64,000 bases of DNA from an uncultured Neokomagataea sp. (lineage in GTDB: Bacteria; Pseudomonadota; Alphaproteobacteria; Acetobacterales; Acetobacteraceae): positions 58,388-122,387 of the forward strand of contig NZ_CAMKWA010000007.1 of the NCBI RefSeq assembly GCF_946476835.1, read 5' to 3'. Positions within the stretch are counted from its first letter, which is position 1. Each line of letters begins with the position of its first letter. The translations under genes and the position numbers were made by a program. Of the stretch, positions 54,892 to 63,895 are shown in pieces. The notes beneath the pieces were generated by a model, which ran no database searches, was not told the origin of the DNA, and saw nothing but the letters and a program-made list of their open reading frames with translations.

Positions 54892-55583
54892 GCGCGAAGA
54901 GACGGTTTTGGAAAACAGTGTCTGTTCAGGAAAAGCACGAGGATGGGCAGGGCATTCTCTATATGCCAGTGCTGGATGAACGGCCTATTCGTTTACCAAA
55001 AGGCAGTGTGCTGGCGCTAAAGCAGCGTGCGCTGGCGGACGCCATTGCTGCGGAATGGGAAAGCATTGGGGAAGGGAGTTTTCAGCCTGATGAGCTACCT
55101 TTAACCCGTATTGCAGGGACTATGATTGAGCGCATACGGCCTGACCTTTCTGTGCCGCGTGAGGCATTGCTGAGCTTCGGTCTGGATGATGCGCTGTGCT
55201 ATGACGGTGGCACAGAGGAGCCTGCGGTAAAGGCGCTTTTGGCGTGGCTTGATGAGCGGGGTGTCCGTCCTGTTGTAACAACGGGTTTAATGCCCGTTAC
55301 GCAATCTGAGGCCTATGTTACGGCGCTGACGCAGTGGTTGGCGCAATGCGATGAGGCAGAACTGGCAGTTTTGGGTGTTCTGGCGCAGGCTGGGGGCAGT
55401 GTGCTGGTGGGCTATGCGCTGCTGGAAGGCGGCCTGACGCCAGAGCAAGTTGCCGCGATTATCACCGCTGATGAGCGTAAGCAGGAAGCTGTATGGGGTG
55501 GGGATAAAGAACTCACGGCGACGATCCAAACCCGACAGAATGATGTGCGCGATGCTGTGTCTTTTCTGCGTCTTTCTCGATAA
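54888..55583 (+). CDS. ATP12-family F1-ATPase assembly chaperone
   Basis: A protein of about 231 residues that matches ATP12, the chaperone for assembly of the F1 alpha subunit in alphaproteobacteria and mitochondria. Family marks are WKTVSVQE, LDERPIRLPKG, ADAIAAEWE and the DELPLTRIAGTMIERI stretch. A TTG start at 54888 has AGGAG seven bases upstream and overlaps the AsmA stop (TTGA); the GTG at 54882 is too close to that site. Coupling to AsmA is positional only. Confidence 0.9.
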   Translation: MSAKRRFWKTVSVQEKHEDGQGILYMPVLDERPIRLPKGSVLALKQRALADAIAAEWESIGEGSFQPDELPLTRIAGTMIERIRPDLSVPREALLSFGLDDALCYDGGTEEPAVKALLAWLDERGVRPVVTTGLMPVTQSEAYVTALTQWLAQCDEAELAVLGVLAQAGGSVLVGYALLEGGLTPEQVAAIITADERKQEAVWGGDKELTATIQTRQNDVRDAVSFLRLSR

Positions 55584-55606
55584 AAAACGTTAGAGAATAA
55601 GTCTTC

Positions 55607-55640
55607 GCGGCAAGGTGGGGTTTAATGTTCATCTTGCCGC
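55607..55640. other. Stem-loop after the ATP12 gene
   Basis: An 11-bp stem (55607-55617 with 55630-55640), with one G-U pair and a 12-base loop, lies 24 bases after the stop. No T-run follows. It may be an mRNA end structure. Confidence 0.4.
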
Positions 55641-55783
55641 CATAATCTCCTGCCAGATCAGCGGCCAATGTGACATTTCGAGATGATTAGTGACTGGCTT
55701 TCCCCATGGGTAAGTCATCATATCCGTCTTGAAGGGTTATGTGTGGCCGCGAGTCACATGAGTGCAAATGAAGGCAGGACTAG

Positions 55784-55912
55784 ATGTCTGACGAGACTTG
55801 TAAATCTTTAAAGCGTTTTCGTGCGCGTGCTGTACGGGTAAGCTCTTTAGGGGCATGGGCTATTTTGGCGGCAACGCCCTTGATTATAGTTGTGTGTGCA
55901 TTGCACGGTTAA
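55784..55912 (+). CDS. Small membrane protein of 42 residues
   Basis: A short frame begins with ATG at 55784 and ends TAA at 55912. The product has a basic N-terminal half (KSLKRFRARAVRV) and a hydrophobic half (WAILAATPLIIVVCAL), a typical single-span inner-membrane pattern. CAGGA lies five to six bases upstream. I recognise no family. Evidence is the ribosome site and topology; expression is unproved. Confidence 0.45.
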   Translation: MSDETCKSLKRFRARAVRVSSLGAWAILAATPLIIVVCALHG

Positions 55913-56057
55913 TTTTTATCGGGATTGCGTGCACAAGACAACTTGAACACTAAGCCACTTAACCAATCTCCTTAAAAGGCGTTTACTAGCGCCAAAGCCA
56001 AGAGTCGCTGGAACGATGTAGTACTTGCGGCTTCGCTGATGAGCAAAGGAGCTTCCA

Positions 56058-57449
56058 ATGGCTTACGCAACGATCAATCCCTATACGGCTGAAACGCTTA
56101 AAACTTTCCCTGAAGCGACAGATACAGAAGTGCATAAAGCGCTGGATGATGCCCATGCGGCTTTTATCCAATGGCGCGATGTTTCTTTTGCAGAGCGTGC
56201 GAAGGTGATGGCATCGGCAGCGTCTATTTTGCGTCGTGATATTGATAAATATGCACGTTTGGCGACGTTAGAAATGGGCAAGCTTTTCAGTGAAGCGAAG
56301 CTGGAAGTTGAACTCTCCGCTGATATTTTTGACTATTACGCGCAAAATGCTGAGACGCTCTTGAAGCCAGAAGACCTGCCCGTTGCGAAGTCAACGGAAG
56401 GTAAGGCGAAGCTGGTTCATCAGCCGCAAGGCATTGTGTTCGCGGTTGAGCCCTGGAACTTCCCTTTCTATCAGGTCGCGCGGATTATTGCGCCGCAGCT
56501 TTCCGCAGGGAATACGGTATTGTTGAAGCATGCGGGGAATGTGCCGCAATGTGCGGCTATTTCTGAAGAACTGATGCTGGAAGCGGGCTTGCCTAAAGGG
56601 GCGTTCCAAAATCTGTATGCAGCTCGTCATCATACTGCGGTGATTTTGGAAGATCCGCGCGTATGTGGTGTGGCTTTGACGGGGTCTGAGGCTGCCGGTT
56701 CCGTCGTTGCGGGGGTTGCTGGTAAGGCGCTGAAGAAAGCAACGTTGGAACTCGGCGGTGCAGATGCTTTTGTCGTGCTGGAAGATGCCGATGTTGAAAA
56801 ATCAGCGAAGTGGGCGGCTTTTGGGCGCCACTGGAATGCAGGGCAAGTCTGCGTTTCATCCAAGCGCTTGATCGTTGTGGATGCGATTTATGATCGTTTC
56901 CTTGAAGTCTATAAAGCAGAAGTAGCGAAGTTGAAGGCGGGTGATCCGATGGATCCGGCTACGACTTTGGCACCGCTTTCGTCTCAAAAAGCGGCGGATG
57001 ATTTGGCCAAGCAGGTGGAAGAGGCCAAAGCTGAAGGTGCGCAAGTTGAAGTGATTGGTGCGCCTGTTCCAGAAAAAGGAGCATTTTTTCAGCCGTTGCT
57101 GATGACCGGTCTTCATGGTGAGAATAAAGCGCGGCATTGGGAGTTCTTCGGGCCAGTGACGCAGCTTTATCGGGTGAAGGATGAAGCAGAAGCCATCCGC
57201 GTGGCAAATGACTCGCCTTTTGGTTTGGGTGGTTCTGTCTTTACGAAGGATGAAGCACGCGGCTTTAAGGTGGCTGAGCAGATCAATACGGGCATGGTCT
57301 ATGTAAATCATCCGACGATGGTGAAGGCTGATCTGCCATTTGGCGGTGTGAACCGTTCGGGCTTTGGTCGTGAGTTGATTGGTCTAGGGATCAAAGAGTT
57401 TGTGAACCACAAATTGATTGATGTTGTGGATATTGATGCACCGTTCTGA
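56058..57449 (+). CDS. NAD(P)-dependent aldehyde dehydrogenase, succinate-semialdehyde type
   Basis: A 463-residue aldehyde dehydrogenase. The catalytic Cys is C265 in NAGQVCVSSKR and the general-base Glu is E231 in LELGG. The opening MAYATINPYTAE and the EMGK segment resemble the bacterial GabD2/Sad-like branch, which oxidises succinate semialdehyde and other aldehydes. The ATG at 56058 follows AAAGGAGC. Acetic acid bacteria use many such enzymes; this one is cytoplasmic and lacks the membrane-bound PQQ features. A strong terminator follows. Confidence 0.92.
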   Translation: MAYATINPYTAETLKTFPEATDTEVHKALDDAHAAFIQWRDVSFAERAKVMASAASILRRDIDKYARLATLEMGKLFSEAKLEVELSADIFDYYAQNAETLLKPEDLPVAKSTEGKAKLVHQPQGIVFAVEPWNFPFYQVARIIAPQLSAGNTVLLKHAGNVPQCAAISEELMLEAGLPKGAFQNLYAARHHTAVILEDPRVCGVALTGSEAAGSVVAGVAGKALKKATLELGGADAFVVLEDADVEKSAKWAAFGRHWNAGQVCVSSKRLIVVDAIYDRFLEVYKAEVAKLKAGDPMDPATTLAPLSSQKAADDLAKQVEEAKAEGAQVEVIGAPVPEKGAFFQPLLMTGLHGENKARHWEFFGPVTQLYRVKDEAEAIRVANDSPFGLGGSVFTKDEARGFKVAEQINTGMVYVNHPTMVKADLPFGGVNRSGFGRELIGLGIKEFVNHKLIDVVDIDAPF

Positions 57450-57476
57450 TCGGTGAAGTGACGTTGTGCTGAAAGG

Positions 57477-57507
57477 CCCCGGCATTAATTGTGCCGGGGT
57501 TTTTTTG
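57477..57507 (+). terminator. Rho-independent terminator after the aldehyde dehydrogenase
   Basis: An 8-bp GC-rich stem (57477-57484 with 57492-57499) with a seven-base loop and a run of seven T. Confidence 0.92.
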
Positions 57508-57638
57508 TGGTGGCAGGTCGTGCTTATTGCATATGGGTACTGGTATTGGCCTACAGTTTTACCCATGTGTTTTGAGATGATCTTTAAGGTCGTCGTTTGA
57601 CCAAGAATTGCATTCTTGACTGTGTAAGGAGACGCATC

Positions 57639-58475
57639 ATGCCATTCGTCACTACATCCGACGGCGTAGAAATTTTCTATAAAGATTGGGGCGCAAAAGA
57701 TGCCCAACCAATCGTTTTTCATCATGGGTGGCCTCTTAGTGCTGATGACTGGGATGCGCAGATGTTGTTCTTTTTGAGCAAGGGTTTTCGTGTGATTGCA
57801 CATGATCGCCGTGGCCATGGCCGCTCAGCGCAGGTGACCGACGGCCATGATATGGACCATTATGCTGCTGATGCGTCGGCGGTTGTTGAGCATTTGGATC
57901 TAAAGAATGCGGTTCATGTTGGGCATTCAACAGGTGGCGGGCAAGTTGCGCGTTATGTGGCGCAATATGGTCAGCCTCAAGGGCGGGTGGCGAAGGCTGT
58001 TTTGATTAGTGCTGTACCACCGTTGATGCTGAAAACGGAGCGCAGCCCGGATGGTGTGCCTGTTGAGGTGTTGGATGGGTTGCGCGCAGGGTTGGCGGCT
58101 AATCGGGCTCAGTTCTTTTTAGATGTCCCTACGGGGCCATTTTACGGGTTTAACCGTAAGGGAACTGACGTTTCTGAAGGTACGATCCGTAATTGGTGGC
58201 GTCAGGGCATGATGGGCAGTGCTTATGCGCAGTATGAGGGTATAAAAGCTTTCTCTGAGACGGACCAAACGCAGGATTTAGAGGCGATTACGGTGCCAGT
58301 TTTGGTACTTCAGGGAGATGACGATCAGGTTGTTCCGTATAAAAATGCTGCAATTCTTCAAGATAAGTTGCTAAAAAATAGCACGTTAAAAATTTATGAG
58401 GGTTATTCGCATGGCATGCACACAGTGAATGCTGAAGTGATTAATGCGGATATTCTGGAATTTATTGGTGTTTAA
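57639..58475 (+). CDS. Alpha/beta hydrolase, non-heme chloroperoxidase/arylesterase type
   Basis: A 278-residue hydrolase of the cofactor-free haloperoxidase group. The catalytic triad is S97 (GHSTGG), D229 (GDDDQ) and H258 (YSHGMH). The FHHGWPLSADDWD stretch carries the oxyanion loop, and AHDRRGHGRS is the usual strand-turn. Members hydrolyse aryl esters and can perhydrolyse acids in vitro; the true substrate is unknown. The ATG at 57639 follows GTAAGGAGA; a longer start at 57597 is not preferred. Confidence 0.92.
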   Translation: MPFVTTSDGVEIFYKDWGAKDAQPIVFHHGWPLSADDWDAQMLFFLSKGFRVIAHDRRGHGRSAQVTDGHDMDHYAADASAVVEHLDLKNAVHVGHSTGGGQVARYVAQYGQPQGRVAKAVLISAVPPLMLKTERSPDGVPVEVLDGLRAGLAANRAQFFLDVPTGPFYGFNRKGTDVSEGTIRNWWRQGMMGSAYAQYEGIKAFSETDQTQDLEAITVPVLVLQGDDDQVVPYKNAAILQDKLLKNSTLKIYEGYSHGMHTVNAEVINADILEFIGV

Positions 58476-58560
58476 ATTCTTCCAGTAGAGGGCGATTTTC
58501 TGCCAGCTGTGACGGTTCACGTTAAGAGCGCATGGCGGGAAGTAAGGTCGCCCTTTAATG

Positions 58561-58630
58561 TCATCCTAACAAGAGTAACCATGCTCCTTTTAGGATGACG
58601 GTACCATCTGATGTGTAGGTGGTACCGTCA
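58561..58630. other. Overlapping inverted repeats in the convergent gap before ispDF
   Basis: TCATCCTAA (58561-58569) can pair with TTAGGATGA (58590-58598), while TGACGGTACCA (58596-58606) can pair with TGGTACCGTCA (58620-58630). The two stems share three bases (58596-58598). This may be a bidirectional end structure for the hydrolase and ispDF transcripts. Confidence 0.5.
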
Positions 58631-58637
58631 GCGGAGC

Positions 58638-59804
58638 TTAAACTTCGCCGGAATCAGGCACCATAATGCTGACGGTGGCTGTTGCAGCGATGCCTTCTTC
58701 ACGCCCTGTAAAACCAAGGCGTTCGGAGGTTGTCGCTTTTACGGAAATGCGGCTTGCGCTGACTTTTAGGAGGTCTGCTAAACGTTCTTGCATTGCTTGT
58801 GCGTGTGGCCCAATTTTCGGGCGTTCGCAGATCAGTGTGATATCAGCATTCACTAAGAAACCGCCACGCGCACGGATACGTTCGCCTGCATGGATGAGGA
58901 AGCGGGCGGAATCCATGTCTTTCCATTCAGCTTCGCTTGGAGGGAAGTGGCGGCCAATGTCCCCTTCATTCAATGCGCCATAAATTGCATCGCAAAGGGT
59001 GTGGATGCCGACATCTGCGTCCGAGTGGCCGGCGAGACCGCGTGTGTGTGGCACTTCGATACCGCAGAGGATGAGTTTGCGGTCATCAGCAAAGGCATGA
59101 ACATCATAGCCGAGGCCAACGCGTGGCAGCATGTTTCCGGCAAGTATTCCTTCAAGACGCATCATATCCTCCGCGACAGTAAGTTTAATATTGTTCTCTG
59201 ATCCCGGTACGATGGCAACGTGATGGCCGCCTTGTTCCAGCAGGGCAGCATCGTCTGTGCGTGCATCGGGGTGGGTACGGTGTAGGGATAAGAATTCGTT
59301 GAAACGAAAGCCCTGAGGGGTTTGGGCGCGGTACACGCCATCACGTGGAACGGTGCCTGTGATGATGTTATTTTCAACTTTCTTCAGGGTATCACTGACC
59401 ACGACAGCGGGAATTGCACCTGCATGCGTATGTAGTGCGGTGATGACGCCTTTAACGACATCTGCAGGAACGCAGGGGCGTGCACCGTCATGCACCAGTA
59501 CGATGTCTGGTGGTTCTGGGAGGGCCGCGAGTGCTTCTAGCCCATTCCGAACACTGTCATGGCGCTCTGGTCCACCAGCGACAGGTGGAAGAACCTCTAA
59601 CCCCGCAAGGCTTTCAGCCAAGAGTGGATCGTCACCGACGGGCAGAAGAATATGGATGTGGGGCAGCAATGCTTCAGCCGCGCGACGGATGACTGGCTTT
59701 CCGTGGAGCAGGCGGAATTGTTTGCTAGCACCGTCAGCATGCGGTGCAGATTCGACGAAGCGCCGACCACGGCCGGCAGCGAGGAGAAGGGCAGCGATAC
59801 GCAT
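58638..59804 (-). CDS. ispDF: Fused IspD-IspF enzyme
   Basis: A bifunctional 388-residue enzyme of the MEP isoprenoid pathway. The N-terminal IspD part (about 1-225) makes CDP-methylerythritol and has the [10 protein letters not shown] nucleotide loop and the VHDGARP motif; the C-terminal IspF part (about 226-388) makes the cyclic diphosphate and has GLGYDVHAF metal site residues, the AGHSDADV stretch and [13 protein letters not shown]. The fusion is common in alphaproteobacteria; the intermediate IspE is elsewhere. The ATG at 59804 begins directly at the IspD core but has no ribosome site, and an upstream TTG at 59840 is also weak, so a leaderless start is possible. Confidence 0.95.
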   Translation of the reverse strand: MRIAALLLAAGRGRRFVESAPHADGASKQFRLLHGKPVIRRAAEALLPHIHILLPVGDDPLLAESLAGLEVLPPVAGGPERHDSVRNGLEALAALPEPPDIVLVHDGARPCVPADVVKGVITALHTHAGAIPAVVVSDTLKKVENNIITGTVPRDGVYRAQTPQGFRFNEFLSLHRTHPDARTDDAALLEQGGHHVAIVPGSENNIKLTVAEDMMRLEGILAGNMLPRVGLGYDVHAFADDRKLILCGIEVPHTRGLAGHSDADVGIHTLCDAIYGALNEGDIGRHFPPSEAEWKDMDSARFLIHAGERIRARGGFLVNADITLICERPKIGPHAQAMQERLADLLKVSASRISVKATTSERLGFTGREEGIAATATVSIMVPDSGEV

Positions 59805-59906
59805 GAAAGGAGGAATGGTCTGCTCGTCGCACTCCGTCAAGGGGAGAAGCAGTGTTTCTCAGTATGTGGGGAGTGCTTTGGTCGATTGTGGTAAAAAAGC
59901 ATGGGG

Positions 59907-60878
59907 TTATTGCTGTGTAAATTGTTTGCGGTACAGGCTGGGAGAAATGCCGAGGTGGCGTTTGAAATGCAGACGCAGGTTTGCCGCACTGCCGATACCA
60001 GTTGTGTGGGCGATGTGTTCAAGTGAGTGAGCTGTTATTTCTAAGAGTTCTTTTGCGGCGTGAATGCGTTGCTCGGTAATCCATGCACCGGGGCTCATGT
60101 TGGTTGCTTCTGTAAAACGACGGATAAATGTGCGGGTGCTCATAGCAGTGAGGGCTGCCATGGTGGTCGCGCTCCAGCTTTGGGTAAGGTCGGCACGGAT
60201 ATGATCGAGGAGTGCTGCAATGGGACTGTTGATGATGTGTGGTACGGGGTGTTCGATGAACTGAGCTTGACCACCGCTTCTATGTGCTGCGAGGACCATA
60301 CGGCGAGCAACGCTGTTGGCTATTTGCGGGCCGTAATCATGTCGCACGATGTGTAATAAGAGATCAATTCCAGCGGCAGAGCCTGCTGATGTCAGAGTAT
60401 CTCCATGATCAATGTAGAGAACCTTGGCGTCGACGGTGAGGTCTGGATATTGGGACTGGAGTTGAACCGCGTAGCGCCAGTGTGTGGTGGCGCGTCGACC
60501 GTTGAGAAGGCCGATTGCCGCGAGTAGGAATGCGCCAGAGCAGATGCTTATGATGCGTACGCCGTTGCGGTGTGCTGTGAGGAGAGAATTGCGTAAGTCT
60601 TCTGATGGTGGTGTGGCGTGTTCTGCCCAGCCGGGAATGATGATGGTATGGGCGTATTCGAAGATTTCTAGTCCGTGATGTGTCACAACTGAGAGGCCAG
60701 CATTGGTACGGAGTGTGCCGGGAGCTTCGGAGCAAACGGCGAAGCGATACCAGTTTGGACCAAGCTCGGGACGCTTTAGGCCAAACACCTCAGCCACAAT
60801 ACCGAATTCAAAGGCACAGAGTTCTTCATAAGCAAGGGCAACGATGAGGGGCTGTGAAGGGGCTGTTTTGTTTGGCAT
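59907..60878 (-). CDS. GlxA/FtrA-type transcriptional activator (DJ-1/PfpI plus AraC)
   Basis: A 323-residue regulator. Residues about 10-175 form a DJ-1/PfpI-like domain with the Cys nucleophile-elbow-like SICSGAF, and about 215-315 an AraC DNA-binding domain with two helix-turn-helix units (MAALTAMSTRTFIRRFTEAT and LEHIAHTTGIGSAANLRLHFKR). The ATG at 60878 opens the conserved domain; the longer frame to 61187 crosses the divergent rhodanese gene. FtrA-like regulators commonly sit opposite a rhodanese gene, as here, and the 85-base gap between them probably holds the shared promoter. Ligand unknown. Confidence 0.9.
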   Translation of the reverse strand: MPNKTAPSQPLIVALAYEELCAFEFGIVAEVFGLKRPELGPNWYRFAVCSEAPGTLRTNAGLSVVTHHGLEIFEYAHTIIIPGWAEHATPPSEDLRNSLLTAHRNGVRIISICSGAFLLAAIGLLNGRRATTHWRYAVQLQSQYPDLTVDAKVLYIDHGDTLTSAGSAAGIDLLLHIVRHDYGPQIANSVARRMVLAAHRSGGQAQFIEHPVPHIINSPIAALLDHIRADLTQSWSATTMAALTAMSTRTFIRRFTEATNMSPGAWITEQRIHAAKELLEITAHSLEHIAHTTGIGSAANLRLHFKRHLGISPSLYRKQFTQQ

Positions 60879-60963
60879 GATTCTGACGATAATTGGCAGC
60901 TTCGCTACTGGCGAGAGGTAGTGACGTTCGGCACTAAATGCGTTCAAAAAATGGGAGTAGAAA

Positions 60964-61356
60964 GTGTCGAATAATGTGACTTCAATACCTGCTGCACCTC
61001 CATGCGAGGCTGCGGTATATTTTTCTCGTTTTTTTGCGTTTGAAACAGATTGTTGGGATACGCACGATGCATTGCAGCGTGGGAACCCTGGCTTTGTCGT
61101 GTTGGATGTGCGCTCACCAGAATTGTTTGCAGCAGGGCATATACCGGGTGCCGTGAATATGCCGCATGGAAAAATTATTGCGTCCAAAATGGCTGAGTGG
61201 CCTGATGATACGCTGTTTGTTACCTATTGTGCTGGCCCGCATTGTAATGGTGCTGCTCGAGGGGCGTTGCGGCTTGCGCAGTTAGGGCGCCCTGTGAAGG
61301 TAATGGTCGGCGGGGTCACGGGCTGGTTGGATGAGGGGTTTGTACTCGTCTGTTAA
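60964..61356 (+). CDS. Rhodanese-like domain protein
   Basis: A 130-residue single-domain sulfurtransferase. The active loop is TYCAGPHCNGA, with the nucleophile Cys first in the loop and a second Cys six residues later. VLDVRSPELFAAGHIPGAVNMPH is the usual CH2A region. The GTG at 60964 has GGGAG seven bases upstream. It is divergent from the FtrA-like regulator, whose AraC domain probably controls it. The usual substrate of this pair is not known; cyanide or persulfide handling is possible. Confidence 0.9.
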   Translation: MSNNVTSIPAAPPCEAAVYFSRFFAFETDCWDTHDALQRGNPGFVVLDVRSPELFAAGHIPGAVNMPHGKIIASKMAEWPDDTLFVTYCAGPHCNGAARGALRLAQLGRPVKVMVGGVTGWLDEGFVLVC

Positions 61357-61402
61357 AGACGGGTAGAGAGCAGTAGGGGTGTAAGCTGCTCTCTAATATT
61401 GG

Positions 61403-61912
61403 TTATATTGGATTATAGCCTTGCCACGCTGCCGTAACCGGCGAGCCGTTAGAGCTGGGTTCAAGGTGGATATAGCAGCCGTTAAGTTCTTCAATCAGTA
61501 CGCAATCATCAACGTCCATGAGATTGTCGTGGTGTTGCAGGGTGCGATCTGTGAGGAGGAGCTTTTTTGCTCTTATTTTTGCGTCTTGAGCGGAAGAAGC
61601 GACCAGGAACGTGAAGGCGTGGTCCTCGCAGAGGGCCCCGGGCGTGTAGCCACCCATATTGATAAAATAGAGCTTATCAGTGCTGGTCGATGGTGTCGTA
61701 TGTATAGAGACAGTATGCCCATCGGCCCATGTGACGATGCCGTAGGCATCTAAGTGTAACGAATCTCGCGTGCCAAACCATTTTTGGATGAGGAGAGGAT
61801 GTGCTTCTTCTGGGCGTTCAACTGCGGCGAATTGAACGTCATGGACCTCAATATTGGCTCCTGGTGCATCACCACCCAAATAAAAAATGAAAAGCTTTTT
61901 GGATGAGAGCAT
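61403..61912 (-). CDS. DUF1543 domain protein
   Basis: A 169-residue soluble protein with two similar halves, as in DUF1543: KLFIFYLGGDAPGANIEVHDVQF in the first and KLYFINMGGYTPGALCEDHAFTF in the second. This repeat implies internal duplication of a small fold. No biochemical role is known for the family. It is on the minus strand and may share a transcript from the apaG side, though the 32-base gap shows no obvious feature. Confidence 0.85.
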   Translation of the reverse strand: MLSSKKLFIFYLGGDAPGANIEVHDVQFAAVERPEEAHPLLIQKWFGTRDSLHLDAYGIVTWADGHTVSIHTTPSTSTDKLYFINMGGYTPGALCEDHAFTFLVASSAQDAKIRAKKLLLTDRTLQHHDNLMDVDDCVLIEELNGCYIHLEPSSNGSPVTAAWQGYNPI

Positions 61913-61944
61913 GAGGAACCAACTATGACTGAGAATATGTTTTG

Positions 61945-62418
61945 TTAGTGCACTAAACTATGCTCATGCGGGCTGTCTAGGCTGAAGACGGGGATTTTAA
62001 CGTCAAAACGTTTTCCAGAATGTGGCTCAACCATGTGGTATGCGCCGTACATAAATCCGCTTGGCGTCGTGAGCATTGCGCCTGACGTATAAATGTAAGG
62101 TTCAGTACGGGTTACGAATGGCTGTTCACCGACAACGCCATCACCATGCACGTGCTCTGTGCGGCCTAATCCGTCGACGATTTCCCAACTCCGTGACACG
62201 AGTTGGATAGTGTCGCTACGGGTACTTTCAATGCTGATATGATAGGCCCATGCGTAGCGGTGTTCTTCTGGTTGAGACTGATCCTCCAGCCAGAAGGTGC
62301 GTACAGTCACGGTGACGTCCTGCGTAGTTTCTGAAAAGCGTGGTGCGCTTTCCATCGCCTCAGCGAGGGCCGTTTCCGGGTCGGTTACGATCTGCGGGGG
62401 GGAGGGCTTGTCTTGCAT
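61945..62418 (-). CDS. apaG: ApaG family protein
   Basis: A 157-residue protein with the ApaG fold. Marks are RYAWAYHISIES, the LVSRSWEIVDG(L)G block and a VVGEQPFVTRTEPYIYTSG stretch followed by GFMYGAYHMV. ApaG has been linked in enteric bacteria to Co2+ resistance and diadenosine tetraphosphate levels and has an FN3-like fold; its exact function is unsettled. The N-terminal 25 residues are a polar extension. It follows metZ on the same strand after a 42-base gap. Confidence 0.95.
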   Translation of the reverse strand: MQDKPSPPQIVTDPETALAEAMESAPRFSETTQDVTVTVRTFWLEDQSQPEEHRYAWAYHISIESTRSDTIQLVSRSWEIVDGLGRTEHVHGDGVVGEQPFVTRTEPYIYTSGAMLTTPSGFMYGAYHMVEPHSGKRFDVKIPVFSLDSPHEHSLVH

Positions 62419-62460
62419 GGCCTGCAGTGTAGCGCAGGGCCATGCAGATGTCAGGTTCTC

Positions 62461-63654
62461 TTATGCGCTCTTTTGAGCAGCCTCTGCACCGCGGCGGAGG
62501 TCATTAATCAGATCTTCCGGGTCTTCAAGGCCGACAGAGAGGCGAATAGCGCCATCTGTAATGCCAAGGCGTGCCCGTTCTTCAGGTGCGACACGCATAT
62601 GAGTGGTTGTGGCTGGGTGTGTTGCGAGGCTGCGTGCGTCACCGAGGTTGTTGGAAATGGCGATGAGCGAAAAGGCATTGAGGCATGCAAAAGCGCCTGC
62701 TTGTTCATTTTCAACCGTAAACGCGATGAGTGAACCGCCATTGGTCATTTGTTTCTTGGCGAGTTCAGCGTGTGGATGATCTGCGCGGCCGGGATAGCGC
62801 ACGGCTTTGACGCCCGGAAGTTCTGCGAGAGCATCGGCTACTTTGGCAGCGTTCTGCGCCATGGCGTCCGTGCGGAGCTGTAAGGTTTCGAGCCCTTTGA
62901 GCAGTACCCATGCGTTGAAGGGGGAGAGTGCGTTGCCGGTGTTGCGGGTAAAGGGCTGGAGGGTTTCGGTAATCCAGCTTTTGCTGCCGAGTACGGCACC
63001 GCCAAGCACGCGGCCTTGTCCATCAATGTGTTTTGTACAGGAGTACAAGACGACATCTGCACCCAGCTTAAGAGGGGACTGACCAAGCGGGGATGCAAAA
63101 ACATTATCCACCATGAGAAGGCCGCCCGCTTTATGCGTGAGGTCTGCGATGTATTGAATGTCCAGCACATCGAGCATGGGGTTGGACGGGCTTTCAATCA
63201 GTACGGCTGCTGTGGGCTTGGATAGAGCTTTCTTCCAGCCATCGAGATCATCACCATCAACCAGTTCGGTCTCAATGCCGTAGCGTGGGAGGAGTGATGT
63301 CACGATCCAGTAGCAGGAACCAAATAGTGCGCGGGAAGCGACGACGCGCTCGCCTGTTTTGACGTGTGAGAGGATTGCCGATGAGACAGCGCCCATTCCG
63401 GTTGCTGTTGCAATGCAGGCTTCCGCACCTTCAAGGAGGGCAAGACGCTCTTGGAACGTATCAACCGTTGGGTTGCCAAAGCGGGAGTATTGAAAGCGTT
63501 CGACATCGCCCGTGAAGGTGGCAGCGGCTTGCTCTGCGCTGTCATAGACGAAGCCGGATGTCAGGAAGAGAGCTTCAGACGTTTCGCCATATGGTGTGCG
63601 GTTGGGGGCATCATGCAGGAGGCGTGTTGCCGTTTTCCAGTTGCTTGATGACAT
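62461..63654 (-). CDS. metZ: O-succinylhomoserine sulfhydrylase
   Basis: A PLP enzyme of 397 residues of the Cys/Met metabolism family that makes homocysteine from O-succinylhomoserine and sulfide. The PLP lysine is K208 in SCTKHIDG, preceded by the SPSNPMLDVLDI and VDNVFASP stretches. MetZ-type features include the opening WKTATRLLHDAPNRTPYGETSEALFLTSG order. The ATG at 63654 has GGAGGG ten bases upstream. The frame continues open to 63798 but that part is the SAM-II aptamer, not protein. Control by S-adenosylmethionine is inferred from the leader. Confidence 0.93.
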   Translation of the reverse strand: MSSSNWKTATRLLHDAPNRTPYGETSEALFLTSGFVYDSAEQAAATFTGDVERFQYSRFGNPTVDTFQERLALLEGAEACIATATGMGAVSSAILSHVKTGERVVASRALFGSCYWIVTSLLPRYGIETELVDGDDLDGWKKALSKPTAAVLIESPSNPMLDVLDIQYIADLTHKAGGLLMVDNVFASPLGQSPLKLGADVVLYSCTKHIDGQGRVLGGAVLGSKSWITETLQPFTRNTGNALSPFNAWVLLKGLETLQLRTDAMAQNAAKVADALAELPGVKAVRYPGRADHPHAELAKKQMTNGGSLIAFTVENEQAGAFACLNAFSLIAISNNLGDARSLATHPATTTHMRVAPEERARLGITDGAIRLSVGLEDPEDLINDLRRGAEAAQKSA

Positions 63655-63751
63655 GGGGTCAGTCCCTCCAGTTGGGGCAGGGTCCGCAAGGCGGGGCGCT
63701 GCACCGGTTGGTGGGCCGTGGAAGTCCTGGGGAATCGTGAGTGACCTCAGG

Positions 63752-63812
63752 GCCTCTTTAGCGCAATTCTTTAACCTCGCCGCAAGCCGGCCGCTCAAAT
63801 CACGAGGGTGGT
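63752..63812 (-). promoter_or_regulatory. SAM-II riboswitch upstream of metZ
   Basis: On the minus strand the leader holds, in order, CTCGTGATTTG, CCGGCTTGC, GGCGAGGTTAAA and GCGCTAAAG. This is the SAM-II pseudoknot order (P1 arms CTCG/CGAG with a UUAAA and GCUAAA tail). It ends about 100 bases before the metZ start, farther than usual, so the way it reads out is not obvious. Confidence 0.9.
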
Positions 63813-63895
63813 TCGCTGTTTAGCGCTTCCACAATCCATTACTATGTGCGGAATTTTATTCCGTCGTCAACTGTAGATATCCGCAGGAATGTGGA

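Noticed and set aside
60879..61187. N-terminal extension of the FtrA-like regulator
   Set aside because: It would overlap the divergent rhodanese gene and has no family match.
63655..63798. N-terminal extension of metZ
   Set aside because: The extension would translate the SAM-II aptamer; the family start and a GGAGGG site support 63654.
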